Assembly: GCA_036897485.1 (NCBI GenBank)
Contig: JAYMTF010001112.1
Span: forward strand, 1-26,252
Source of the DNA: Pelargonium nanum
Taxonomy: Eukaryota; Streptophyta; Magnoliopsida; Geraniales; Geraniaceae
Direction of reading: 5' to 3'
DNA: 26,252 nucleotides
A program made the translations under genes and the position numbers. Positions within the stretch are counted from its first letter, which is position 1. Every line of letters starts with the position of its first letter. A model generated the notes under the pieces. The model ran no database searches and was not told the DNA's origin. It was given only the letters and a program-made list of their open reading frames with translations. This document shows positions 11,491 through 20,079 of the stretch, piece after piece.

Positions 11491-11499
11491 ATTTTATTT

Positions 11500-11770
11500 T
11501 TGGTGGGATTGACCGTTGACTTCCCGCGTGATTTCATAGCCCTCCGTTTGTCCAAATTTGCCGTTCCGTTTCTGCCACTGGTGTCCTCCTCTATCCATAT
11601 CTAAATAATTCCTGGTATTCTCGTAATTCTCAATAAAACGCAGGCCCATTTTGTAGTTCTTCACCTGCTCTTAAAATAATAAAAAGCACATCGTAGACGG
11701 ACATAATAATGCCACGGACGCCACTCCCACGCTCAATTCCGGCGCGTATGCTCCAACGCCATCTACAAGA
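11500..11770. promoter_or_regulatory. GC-richer promoter-like island
   Basis: This patch stands out from its AT-rich surroundings. It holds two adjacent W-box cores (TTGACCGTTGACTT, about 11509-11522), a GGCCCA site II-like motif near 11643 and several CG-containing words (CCACGGACGCCACTCCC, CCGGCGCGTATGC). No credible frame crosses it. It could be a displaced promoter, the end of a decayed gene or part of a transposon; I cannot decide. Confidence 0.3.
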
Positions 11771-12089
11771 AATAGAAAATAGCACAATTTAGAGTTTGTT
11801 GGGTAACTTTACTACCTCAATTTAAGGATGTGTTACTAGAGATAAAACATGAAACTTCAAGTGGAGTATGTTTTATTAAAATCTAGTGATTTTTAAGTTT
11901 TTTTTCCCTTGTTAAGGAAGCTTATTTTAAGTACTAGCTAGATTATGAGTTAGTACAACTCGAAAGGAACTATATAAGGAGGGGAGAGGAATATTGGGAC
12001 GACATGATTTCAGCTTAGATCAGTATGACAGTATGAAACATTGTTGATTAATAAGTTAAGAATTACTATGATCAATCTAATTTTTAAGA
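11771..12089. other. AT-rich spacer
   Basis: Nothing recognised beyond A/T-rich unique-looking sequence. Confidence 0.35.
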
Positions 12090-12211
12090 CACACATCTCC
12101 ACATAGGAGGTCGTGGGTTCAAATCCCATTGCGTCGGGTTGGGTGGAGTTTGGGTTAAAAGAGGAGAGCTACCCTCTGTTGTGTAGCTCAACTTTAATTT
12201 TTAAAAAAAAA
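12090..12211 (+). repeat. SINE-like fragment with pol III B box
   Basis: GTGGGTTCAAATCCCATTG holds GGTTCAAATCC (12116-12126), a near-perfect RNA polymerase III B box, and the sequence ends in an A run (12203-12211). A tRNA-like cloverleaf is absent, so this is not a tRNA gene. The tract GAGGAGAGCTACCCTCTG in its body is followed by a T-rich stretch before the A tail. An A box is only weakly suggested near 12065. Confidence 0.45.
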
Positions 12212-12544
12212 TTATGATTTTTACTGATATCTCTTTTCGCCATTTCATAAAATAAGTATAAATAAACTTCATCAGTCTCAAAATGAATGTTTCTCTTAAA
12301 TTTGCCCGAAGAATGAGGGTTCTCTTTTTATTTTTAGTAAGTTTTTTTAGTGCAAGAAATTTATAATTTATTACTTCGAATTAGATGGTAACAAAAACAA
12401 TTTAAAGCAAGGGGCTTGGAAACCAATCCCTCAAAACAAAAAAAGAGACCAAAGACCTAACTAACTACTAGGTCACTCGATTCGCAGACCAACCCGTAAG
12501 CAAAAGAATGACACTGCTAAATTGCAAAATCACACTTAATGAGT
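12212..12544. other. AT-rich spacer
   Basis: No gene, repeat or RNA that I can name. Confidence 0.3.
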
Positions 12545-12740
12545 TCATAATCAAATTTATTCAAATGTGCTATACGCGTTATGCTGCATGAACACGTTTA
12601 CAAATAGGACGCATTCAAGTTTACTATCTTAACTATTAAACACGTTAAATGAACACACTAGTCGACTCATAAAATACTCAACATTCAGCATGACCCGCTT
12701 ACGCAAATAATGAGGTCTACACAAGACAACATTATTGTAC
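12545..12740. repeat. Decayed fragment of repeat family C
   Basis: Contains TGCATGAACACGTTTACAAATAGG, ATTAAACACGTTAAATGAACAC and CAGCATGACCCGCTTACG, resembling the CACG-rich text of the copies at 3340-3665 and 15853-16238. Ends are lost. Confidence 0.35.
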
Positions 12741-12818
12741 TGAGTTGGAGAGCACGCGCAAAGAGGAAGCGTGAAGGAGCAATGAGGTGAATGCGGAGGA
12801 GGTGGGGCCATCTCCTTG

Positions 12819-12825
12819 TATATAA
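12819..12825 (+). promoter_or_regulatory. TATA box of the RRM gene
   Basis: TATATAA lies about 350 bp before the ATG. It is followed by a pyrimidine-rich leader of about 320 nt (TTC/TCC repeats) in which I find no ATG before 13171, except one at 12840-12842 that is probably at or upstream of the transcription start. Confidence 0.5.
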
Positions 12826-13170
12826 TTCACCTCCATATTATGGACCCTTTCTTCTCTTTTCCATTCTTGCTACTAATTTTCTCTTTATTTTTCTTCTTCC
12901 TCCTCATCTTTAGCTTTCTCTGACCTAAATTCATCATCTTCTTCACCACCAAATCTCCATAGCTTCACAGCCTCCTTCTTCTTCCACCCCATATATACTT
13001 AGATCTAGTCAAATTACGAGACATATATATTAGCTAGGATCATATATTAGGACCCAAGTTAATTTTGGTGACTTGTTGATCAATTTTGATTTGGAGCTAG
13101 CACAGAGAGCTAGGGTTTCAAGATCATCACCATCACCAAAAGAAGAAGAAGATTAGGTTTCTTGATCTTG

Positions 13171-14717
13171 ATGACTCCAGCAGCAGCAACAGCAAATAAC
13201 ATGGGAGGTCAGTTTGGTGACACAACATACACCAAGGTGTTTGTTGGAGGGTTGGCTTGGGAGACCCAGAAAGAGACCATGAAGAAGTATTTTGAGCAGT
13301 TTGGTGACATCTTGGAAGCTGTGGTCATCACTGACAAGGCCTCTGGAAGATCCAAGGGCTATGGATTTGTATGTTTTTATTTTAAATTATATCACATGCA
13401 TTATCTACTATATATCTTGCTCTCTCTCTCTCTTTTTTTCTTTTCATTTAGATCTTGAGCTTATAATGAAAGAGATGGTATATATGTTATTGGTTTATTC
13501 CTTCTGGGTTTTTTACTTTATATAGAAAGATAAAGAGGGATTTTGAAGATGTACCATGTCACTTGTTTCTATTTTAGGTAACTTTTAGAGAGCCTGAAGC
13601 TGCCATGAGAGCTTGTGTTGATGCAGCTCCTGTCATAGATGGGAGGAGAGCTAATTGCAATCTTGCTTCTTTGGGTGTTCAGAGATCCAAACCTTCAACC
13701 CCTAAACATGCTGGTATATATACATATACATACATATATATATACATATATATTTTTTTATTAATTGATTATACATGCACTTGATATTTCATGATCATGG
13801 TTATGTTTTTTTTTTTTGAAAAAAAAACATTATCTACTTACTATATACATATCAGATCTGGTGGATATTGAGATGTATACATACATGTGATATAGTAGTT
13901 TCATTTTCACTTGTCATTGTATGGAGATACTTTCAATTTTGATGTCACATTTTCATCTTACAAAAAAAAAAAAAGAAGCTTATATGGTGATGAATATTCC
14001 TCATTATTGGTAATAATTCAGATTAAAATTTAAGACCATATTAATGTGTGGATATTCTAGCTAGCTAGCTGCTGAAAGCTGGAAAGTTTTATTCTTCCAC
14101 CACTACTTTTTTTTGTGGTTGGGTTTGGCTAAAATGATCATTGTGTTTGGTACTCAATAAATTGCCCTACATTTACTAAATTAGATAACAAAACTAAAGT
14201 TGTACTCTATACATGTAAATGTTATTTTCACTTCCATATGTATTTAAAAGACGGTTCAGTGTACAAAACTCAGACGACTGACTGATTACACGTTTGCAGG
14301 TGGAGGAGGCCGGAACTTTAGAGTAATGAGCTCATTTCAAACCGGTTTTGGAGTTGGGGGTGGTGGAGCTGGTGGTGGAGGAGGAGGAGCCACCTTTCCT
14401 TCTGCAACCACCTTCCCTCATTATGCTATCCAACAAGGCTTGCCTTACAATCTATATGCTGCTGGGTCTGTCTCTCTCTCTCTAACAACTCATGCACATC
14501 TATAATATTTGTACACTCAACAACTGTTCATATGTGTATATTTATAGCTACCTTATAAAATAAGTTACAACCTGTCCTTCCCATTCTCTTAAATTCTGTG
14601 TTGTTGTTCTTAATTTACTACAATACACATACAATATTTTTTAAGTCTAACACTTCATTTGGTATATTGTTTTCAGGTACCCTCCATCCTCCCCGGACTA
14701 TACCTACCCTACGGTTT

Positions 14718-14750
<33 letters not shown>

Positions 14751-16368
14751 ATAAACAATAACTTTTTATCCACAATAACCAATCACTCCTATTTCTTTCT
14801 ACCATCCCACATGGCATGCCATGCCAGCTTTTTTTTACTTCTCTATTTTTTTTATTAGTTGTTCTTCAAATACATATAATATAGTTACATTTCTAATTAT
14901 CTTAATTTACATATATAATATTACTCATTGCATACTAGTGATGATAATTATGAATAGCACGTGCATGTAATTAATTTTTTTTGGCATGGTTAGTTTGCTA
15001 CAAAAATTCAAAAATTTCAATATATTTTCTATTTATATTTTAAAGGAAAATTATTTTCTAGTATATTTATTTTGGTAAAGGGAAAGAGAAAAGTGAGGAA
15101 CAAGTTATTCATGGGTAAAAAGGTTGACAGCTTATACTTTGAATACTTGTAATATTATACACATGTTTACTATTTTGGGACCATATAAAGTACAAGACTG
15201 ATCACATGTGGGATCAATATGCAAGTGAAACTGATTTTTTTTTTTTGTATTGTCATAAAATCATTTGGAATTGTTATCATTTTTTACCAGACAGCCTAAC
15301 ATGAAATGAGCTGTCATTCAAGTCCATTCACTCTAATTGCAGCTATGTTGTCAAGTTAGGCAAAAACTACACTCTCCTTTTATTGCCAATATTTTCTGGT
15401 CACCAATCACTACATGCAACACAAAACTAACACTGTTTAGTAAACATTAGACTGTTTTAATGTTGTTGAAATAGTGTTTTGTGGTTGTGTATATCAGAGC
15501 TACTACAATGTGTATGGTGGCGCAGCAGGCGCTCAGTACCCCATTTATGGGGCTACTACTGGGATGATGACCGGAGCGGCCGCTGCGGCGGCGGCAGCTG
15601 CTTTTTACCCGTATTTCCAGTTCGGGGAAGGCACCGGAGCCACCACCGGAGGCGGCGCATATTCTTCCGGGCAGAGCTACTACCCGCAGCACCACCTGTT
15701 TCAGTATTCTGCGGCCATCAACTCTGGTGGTTACCCTCAGCATTATGGTGCACCTGCAGCCATGTCCCACCTACCTCCCACTCCTGCTTTGCAGTCACCA
15801 GGTAATTTGTATTATATTTTGTTATAACTAAACTACTTTCAAGTAATGCATGAGCTGATAATTCGTGTGCGTGTCGCGTTCGTGTCGTTGTTTGTGTGTT
15901 GCATGTTGAATGCAGCATTAACACGATCCAATAAGTTATGCATGAAAGAACCAACACGTTTGACAGTGACACGACACTATTCAACACATTTGGCATGACA
16001 TGATCCAACACGTTATTAGACATAATCTACAATTATACCCTTAATTTTGCGTGTTGAGCGTGTTGGATGTGTCACAACACGACTAGTTAATCGCGCATGC
16101 ATGTTCTGGGGGGCCTAACACGAATACTAAGCGAGCGTGTTGGGTTTTTCAACAAGAACACTACATGATTACAAAATGTGTGAGGTCAAACACGCTTATG
16201 TCGTGTTATGTGTCGTGTTATTGCACGAATTGTTAGCTGTGATGCACAAAACTTGATCATGCACATATATACAATGGAATGAAGGGTACTAATATTTTTG
16301 ACAGTGTGTTTTGCTGTGCCACAGGCGTGAACATGGCTCTTCATGCTGCTCCAATACCACACCGCTAG
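13171..16368 (+). CDS. RRM RNA-binding protein with Gly/Tyr/Ala-rich tail (6 exons, 294 aa)
   Basis: Exons: 13171-13368, 13578-13713, 14300-14465, 14677-14713, 15498-15801, 16325-16368; every junction is GT-AG and keeps the frame. A single RRM covers residues about 21-98, with RNP2 VFVGGL (23-28) and RNP1 KGYGFVTF (62-69), both aromatic positions intact, so it should bind single-stranded RNA. The group resembles plant RBM24/38-like proteins, some of which are linked to ABA responses; the exact function here is not inferable. After SKPSTPKH the tail is low in complexity: Gly-rich (about 112-140), Tyr/Pro/Ser-rich (160-200), nine alanines (206-214), then Tyr/His/Gln-rich to the end (PIPHR). Such tails often support condensate or protein contacts. 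Exon 4 is a 37-nt microexon encoding [13 protein letters not shown] took the first ATG after the leader; the next in-frame Met is residue 11. The last intron carries a family C transposon-like element. Confidence 0.92.
13715..13752. repeat. TA/TACA microsatellite in RRM intron 2
   Basis: Alternating TATATACATA-type repeats begin directly after the donor of intron 2. Likely polymorphic, no coding role. Confidence 0.7.
14721..14748. repeat. (CT)14 microsatellite after the microexon donor
   Basis: Fourteen CT units start seven bases after the exon 4 donor. A shorter TC run (14471-14483) likewise follows the exon 3 donor. Such pyrimidine tracts are potential binding sites for PTB-like splicing factors. 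Confidence 0.8.
15853..16238 (+). mobile_element. Non-autonomous element (family C, best copy) in RRM intron 5
   Basis: Ends AGCTGATAATTCGTG (15853-15867) and CACGAATTGTTAGCT (16224-16238) are 15-bp inverted repeats with two mismatches. ATGCA occurs just outside on both sides (15846-15850 and 16242-16246), possibly a target duplication. The interior is rich in CACGACAC / GTGTCGTG words and has no coding frame. Related copies: 3340-3665, inverted in 1560-2150, and a fragment at 12545-12740. Confidence 0.6.
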
Positions 16369-16775
16369 CTAGAGACTCAATCATCTTGCTTCTTCAAACA
16401 CCATCATCATCATCATCATCATCACCACCACCAACTCATTCTCTGAGGTCTCTCTCAATCAAGCACTACCTTTGGCCTAACCATGGTTCTTTCTCTTTTT
16501 TTCTCTCTCTCATCATGTTCATGTGTCTCCATCTCTCTCTAACAAAAGCTGGCCCATATGTCTCCCATTTGGGCCTTGCTTTGCACTCATTCAAAGCCCC
16601 CCATAGGGGCCAAGAAAAAAAAAAAACTCATGCCTCCAACATCCAACTTGGAGAGTCAAATATGCATCTTGGAGGGTTCCTTTTGAATAAGAGAACCCCC
16701 CAAAACTCTAGCTAATATTGGAACTTAGCTGAGTTGGAAAATGAAAAAAAAAATGTTCTTCCTTTTGTTCTTTAT

Positions 16776-16850
16776 TTAGCCTTGGAAAAGGCTAAGTAAA
16801 AGGGAAATTGAAGAACCAATTTTGCAAGTGTTAGCCTAGGAAAAGGCTAA
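16776..16850 (+). other. Two tandem hairpins downstream of the RRM stop
   Basis: Hairpin 1: TTAGCCTT (16776-16783), loop GGAA, AAGGCTAA (16788-16795), 8-bp perfect stem. Hairpin 2: TTAGCCT (16831-16837), 6-nt loop, AGGCTAA (16844-16850), 7-bp perfect stem. The two share the same stem and near-identical loops 35 bp apart, so each 5' arm could also pair with the other's 3' arm. If in the mRNA they lie about 400 nt after the stop. Confidence 0.55.
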
Positions 16851-17027
16851 TAATTAAGCAAAACAATCCCATGTAAGATGGTTGCAAATTTTTTGTAAAT
16901 TCAACAGCAAGCCTCCCCTTGAATATATGTCTCCAAATTAGCTTCTTCTTTTTTTAGCTTAGCTTTTTAAAATAGTCATGGGCATGCATGCATTGGATAT
17001 GCATATATTGCCCTTTTTTTTCTCTAG

Positions 17028-17292
17028 TCTTAGGGTTTTAAAACTAGGACCAGCCATGTTTTGTAAAATGGTAGCTCTTTTTTGGTTTTCAAAAAAATCA
17101 GCTTCACTTTAAAAATCTCTTCATAATGTGTCTAACCAACCATCTTCCTCCTTAGGGTTAGGGGAAAGAAAAGTCATACTAATTCATCCACTTTTTTTTG
17201 GGTTAATTTAGTGGTAAATTCATTGTGGCTATAAGCTTTGGGAAGTTTTAGCCCCCATTTTAATTAGGGTAAATCTAGGGTTAGGGTTTAGT
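17028..17292. promoter_or_regulatory. Telobox / telomere-like motif cluster
   Basis: TTAGGGTTTTA near 17030, CTTAGGGTTAGGGG near 17153, and CTAGGGTTAGGGTTTAG at 17275-17291, about two units of the plant telomere repeat. These may be teloboxes of an unrecognised transcript or a short interstitial telomere scar. Confidence 0.35.
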
Positions 17293-17420
17293 TTTGCATT
17301 TAGGTTTAAACAATACATAAACTTTTGAGACTAAACTCCATTATTGGATATGGAGCTCAAAAGCATCTGCATGTAACCCTAGGGATATATTTTGGTTCCC
17401 TTCGGTTCTTCACCTCTAAC

Positions 17421-17449
17421 TCGGCTCGACCGGTCGGTCGGTCGGCTCG
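17421..17449. repeat. (CGGT)3 flanked by TCGGCTCG direct repeats
   Basis: Three CGGT units (17431-17442) sit between two copies of TCGGCTCG (17421-17428 and 17442-17449). This is a small GC-rich island in AT-rich surroundings. Confidence 0.6.
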
Positions 17450-17689
17450 CCAACCATGGTTAGGACTTAGGTAATCTCTCTCTTTCTCTCTCATCCTCCA
17501 TCATCAACTCTCTCTCTCTCATCATCATCATCAACTTCAAGCTGTTTCAGTATTGGCACAATTAATATTGAAACTATGGATCCTTTTGATATGTACGTAT
17601 AAGCTTATGGCTTGGATTGTAATTAGGGATGATACTTATAATTACTAGGAGATGCATGCAACAATGTGTTCATTTCTCTTTGCCTAATG

Positions 17690-17713
17690 TATATGCATGC
17701 ATGCATGCATATA
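17690..17713. repeat. 24-bp perfect palindrome of ATGC units (RY motifs)
   Basis: Repeated ATGC units bordered by TAT/ATA form a perfect self-complementary stretch of 24 bases holding overlapping CATGCATG (RY) words, the type bound by B3-domain factors. Other CATGCA words lie at about 16983 and 17652. Confidence 0.6.
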
Positions 17714-18479
17714 TGTGGTTGGGAATGAATATATATGCTACTCACTATGATTATGTTTTAATTAATTTCCAGACACCAGTTATGTTTAATTACTTATGCT
17801 AATATTAGTTGCTTCGTCAATATTGATGATTGACGAGCAAATTTCATGTTTACTATGTTGAAATTTTTGCTGTGCTCTATATTAATCTAGCTGAACTATT
17901 ATATAAATGCAAAACAATATACATGTGTGTGTGAGTGAATGAAATTAAACTTTTAACTTTTGTAACTTCATGTTTTAATTTTTTCCGTGTGAAAGTATTG
18001 CATGTTTTAATTTATTTTATTATTGTTGAACTCAATTCAAACGTAAGTACTAAGTGGCATGCCATATTAGATACTGGTTTTGTGGTCAAGATTGAGCAAT
18101 AACCAAGAATGAATAAAGAAGTTACGACTTACGAGTACGTGATTGAGTTAATTTTGCACATATTATGAACAGTAAGTTAAAGCATGAAACTGTATATAAC
18201 TGATAAATTAATACTTCTTTCTATTTCCTGAATAATTTTTTTTTACTATAAAAACTAACCATCTCTAAATTTTTTTGGTAGAAATATAATCATTCGTTGA
18301 AACAAAAAACCATTACAATAATATTGATAAAAAAAGTTCAACAAAAAAGCTAGGGTCAAAGTAGCTGGAAAATTCAATGATTTCGAAAAAAATTCACAAA
18401 ACTATCATCTTGTATTGCCCACAAACAAATAAATACCCTAAGATATTTTTCACGACATCTAACTACCCTCCATTTCCAT
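17714..18479. other. Gene-free AT-rich spacer
   Basis: No gene, RNA or repeat recognised. Confidence 0.4.
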
Positions 18480-18640
18480 TAGAGTATAATCGAGCCAAAT
18501 CAAGCCTAAATTTGTTAGATTTGGCTCGGTTTGACACTTTTGTACTTGACTCATTCTTATAATTGTGATCAAGTTTAACACGATATACAAAATAGTCAAG
18601 TTCGAGCTTTACATGGCTCGGCTCGGCTCGACTTGTTAAA
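18480..18640. repeat. GCTCG-rich dispersed repeat fragment
   Basis: Words such as TCGAGCCAAATCAAGCC, TTTGGCTCGGTTTGACAC and ATGGCTCGGCTCGGCTCGAC are of a style common in dispersed plant repeats. Boundaries unclear. Confidence 0.35.
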
Positions 18641-19104
18641 AATTAATCACCAGTTGAAATTTATTAAAATTTGAAATTAAATTGTTGACATGGCTAATAA
18701 GTAGAAATAAATATGTTCAACATTAATTATATACAAATTATATTTGTACGAACTCTATACATTTCATGACATTATCAGTTGAAAGTATATGTACAATAAT
18801 AAAATATAATATGTGTTTAGATATGTAATAATATGGTTAATCGAAAAATAACAAAATGAACTGGCCCGCGAGTCTGATGAGCCAAAAAAAAAAACTCAAT
18901 ATTTATTATGAGAAAAGTAAGAAAATGTTAGTTAGTATTGTACATTTCATTCTAAGTCCACATGAACATGTGTTGTGTCATACTAACTAACTTATTAAAA
19001 ATATATTATTAAAAATTAATGCATAGCTAAATTTTGTAAAAGAAGTACTTATTTGGAGACAAAAATACAGTAAAAACTAATGCTACTTTTGATAGAAAAG
19101 TAAA
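18641..19104. other. Gene-free AT-rich spacer
   Basis: Nothing recognised. Confidence 0.35.
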
Positions 19105-19410
19105 AGATAAAATTTGGTCCCTGAACTTTCGTTTTTCGATCAAATTTAATCCTCAAACTTTTGTTTAGCAAAAAACAGTAATTTCGTGTTTCAACCCAAT
19201 TTTGTTTTTAAACTTTTATTTGACCTAAAATAGTTTATGAGCTTTTAAATATTGACCCAAAATGGTTCTTATCTTTATAGTTCATATCAAAAGTATTGGG
19301 ACCAATTGGATAAATATTTGAAAGTTCATTAACTATTTTGAGTGAAAAAAATACAAAGACCAAATTAGATCGTAACACAAAAGTTTAGAACGATTTGAGC
19401 CTTTACCCAC
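19105..19410. repeat. Foldback repeat, family B copy 3
   Basis: The left end (AATTTGGTCCCTGAACTTT) and the right end (ACAAAGACCAAATTAGATC to about 19405) are imperfect inverted repeats. The core AAAATAGTTTATGAGCTTT then AAATATTGACCC matches copies at 225-560 and 7485-7775. Confidence 0.55.
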
Positions 19411-19471
19411 AGAAAAAAAGTAATATTCTAGTGAGGTCTATTATGTCCATTCAATAGTAGAATTATAGTTT

Positions 19472-19784
19472 AGAGCAATGCTATATGCACACAAATTTGT
19501 AAAAAATAATTGTACAAAATGATGTGTTAATAAATGAGACATGACTCATCAAATAGTATTACATTGGTGACTTTGCCGAATTACAACGCGCCACGTGTGC
19601 AATATGTTTGATAAACCGGGCGCTAATTCGCGCCAAAAATTCATGGGAGGGTGATTGTATCATATACGTTAGGTTGTAATTCGTTAAAATTAATTTTAAA
19701 CTACAAAAATACGAAAAATGTATTTGCCACGTAGATTGCCAGGTCATTATGTACGTAAAAATTTGAGACATTTAGCATTTTTCT
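19472..19784. mobile_element. MITE-like element upstream of WHY2
   Basis: Ends AGAGCAATGCTATATG (19472-19487) and CATTTAGCATTTTTCT (19769-19784) are imperfect inverted repeats. The interior holds a G-box (CCACGTGT, near 19591), a second CCACGT near 19727, and TTTGGCGC on the minus strand (19630-19637), a consensus E2F site. No coding frame. It ends about 180 bp upstream of the WHY2 TATA box. Confidence 0.5.
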
Positions 19785-19919
19785 ATAGATCATGTAGCAC
19801 AGTGCTCATATAATTTAGGGAACATGCTGTATTGGTATATGAGATTTAATGAATTTTATATTTGAATGGTTAAAAAAAAGAAAGAAAAAAGAACTTCCAA
19901 TTTGAATGTTGAAAGAAAA

Positions 19920-19970
19920 TGGGCTTAGGTTACCAAACAAGCCCTAGCTTGGCCTTCGCACGGTTATAAA
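19920..19970 (+). promoter_or_regulatory. WHY2 core promoter: site II motif and TATA box
   Basis: TGGGCTT (19920-19926) is a site II-type element, common upstream of plant nuclear genes for mitochondrial proteins. TATAAA (19965-19970) lies 110 bp before the ATG. A third element, AACCCTAAACCCT (20128-20140), is a double telobox at the start of intron 1. Confidence 0.5.
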
Positions 19971-20079
19971 TTTGGCCTTTTACTTTACCTTCTCTCTCAG
20001 TCTCCCCCCAAAACACAAACCAAGCAAACCACAGAGACTGAGAGTGTACTGTCCAGAGCCAACCCAATCTCCCGGAAGG

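Larger units (their letters stand above)
16369..17640 (+). other. 3' UTR and downstream region of the RRM gene
   Basis: A pyrimidine-rich stretch with (CAT)7 at 16402-16422 follows the stop. Further on are two short hairpins, telobox-like motifs, a (CGGT)3 run and CTC/ATC repeats. No frame here is convincing. How far the transcript reaches is not visible from sequence. Confidence 0.4.

Noticed and set aside
11364-11555. 63-codon minus-strand frame at the edge of the GC-richer island
   Set aside because: No recognisable domain, and composition turns to Phe/Leu/Tyr from AT-rich sequence; too weak to call.
12100-12135. tRNA gene suggested by GGTTCAAATCC
   Set aside because: No acceptor, D or anticodon stems can be formed around the B box; an A-tailed repeat body fits a SINE instead.
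15447-15770. Minus-strand Arg-rich frame over RRM exon 5, and a second plus frame there
   Set aside because: Both are shadows of the GC-rich alanine/glycine coding exon.
16311-16715. 134-codon open frame overlapping the last RRM exon, with serine and proline runs
   Set aside because: It is a different frame from the spliced RRM product, starts at a TTG, and its runs come from a (CAT)n microsatellite and pyrimidine-rich UTR.
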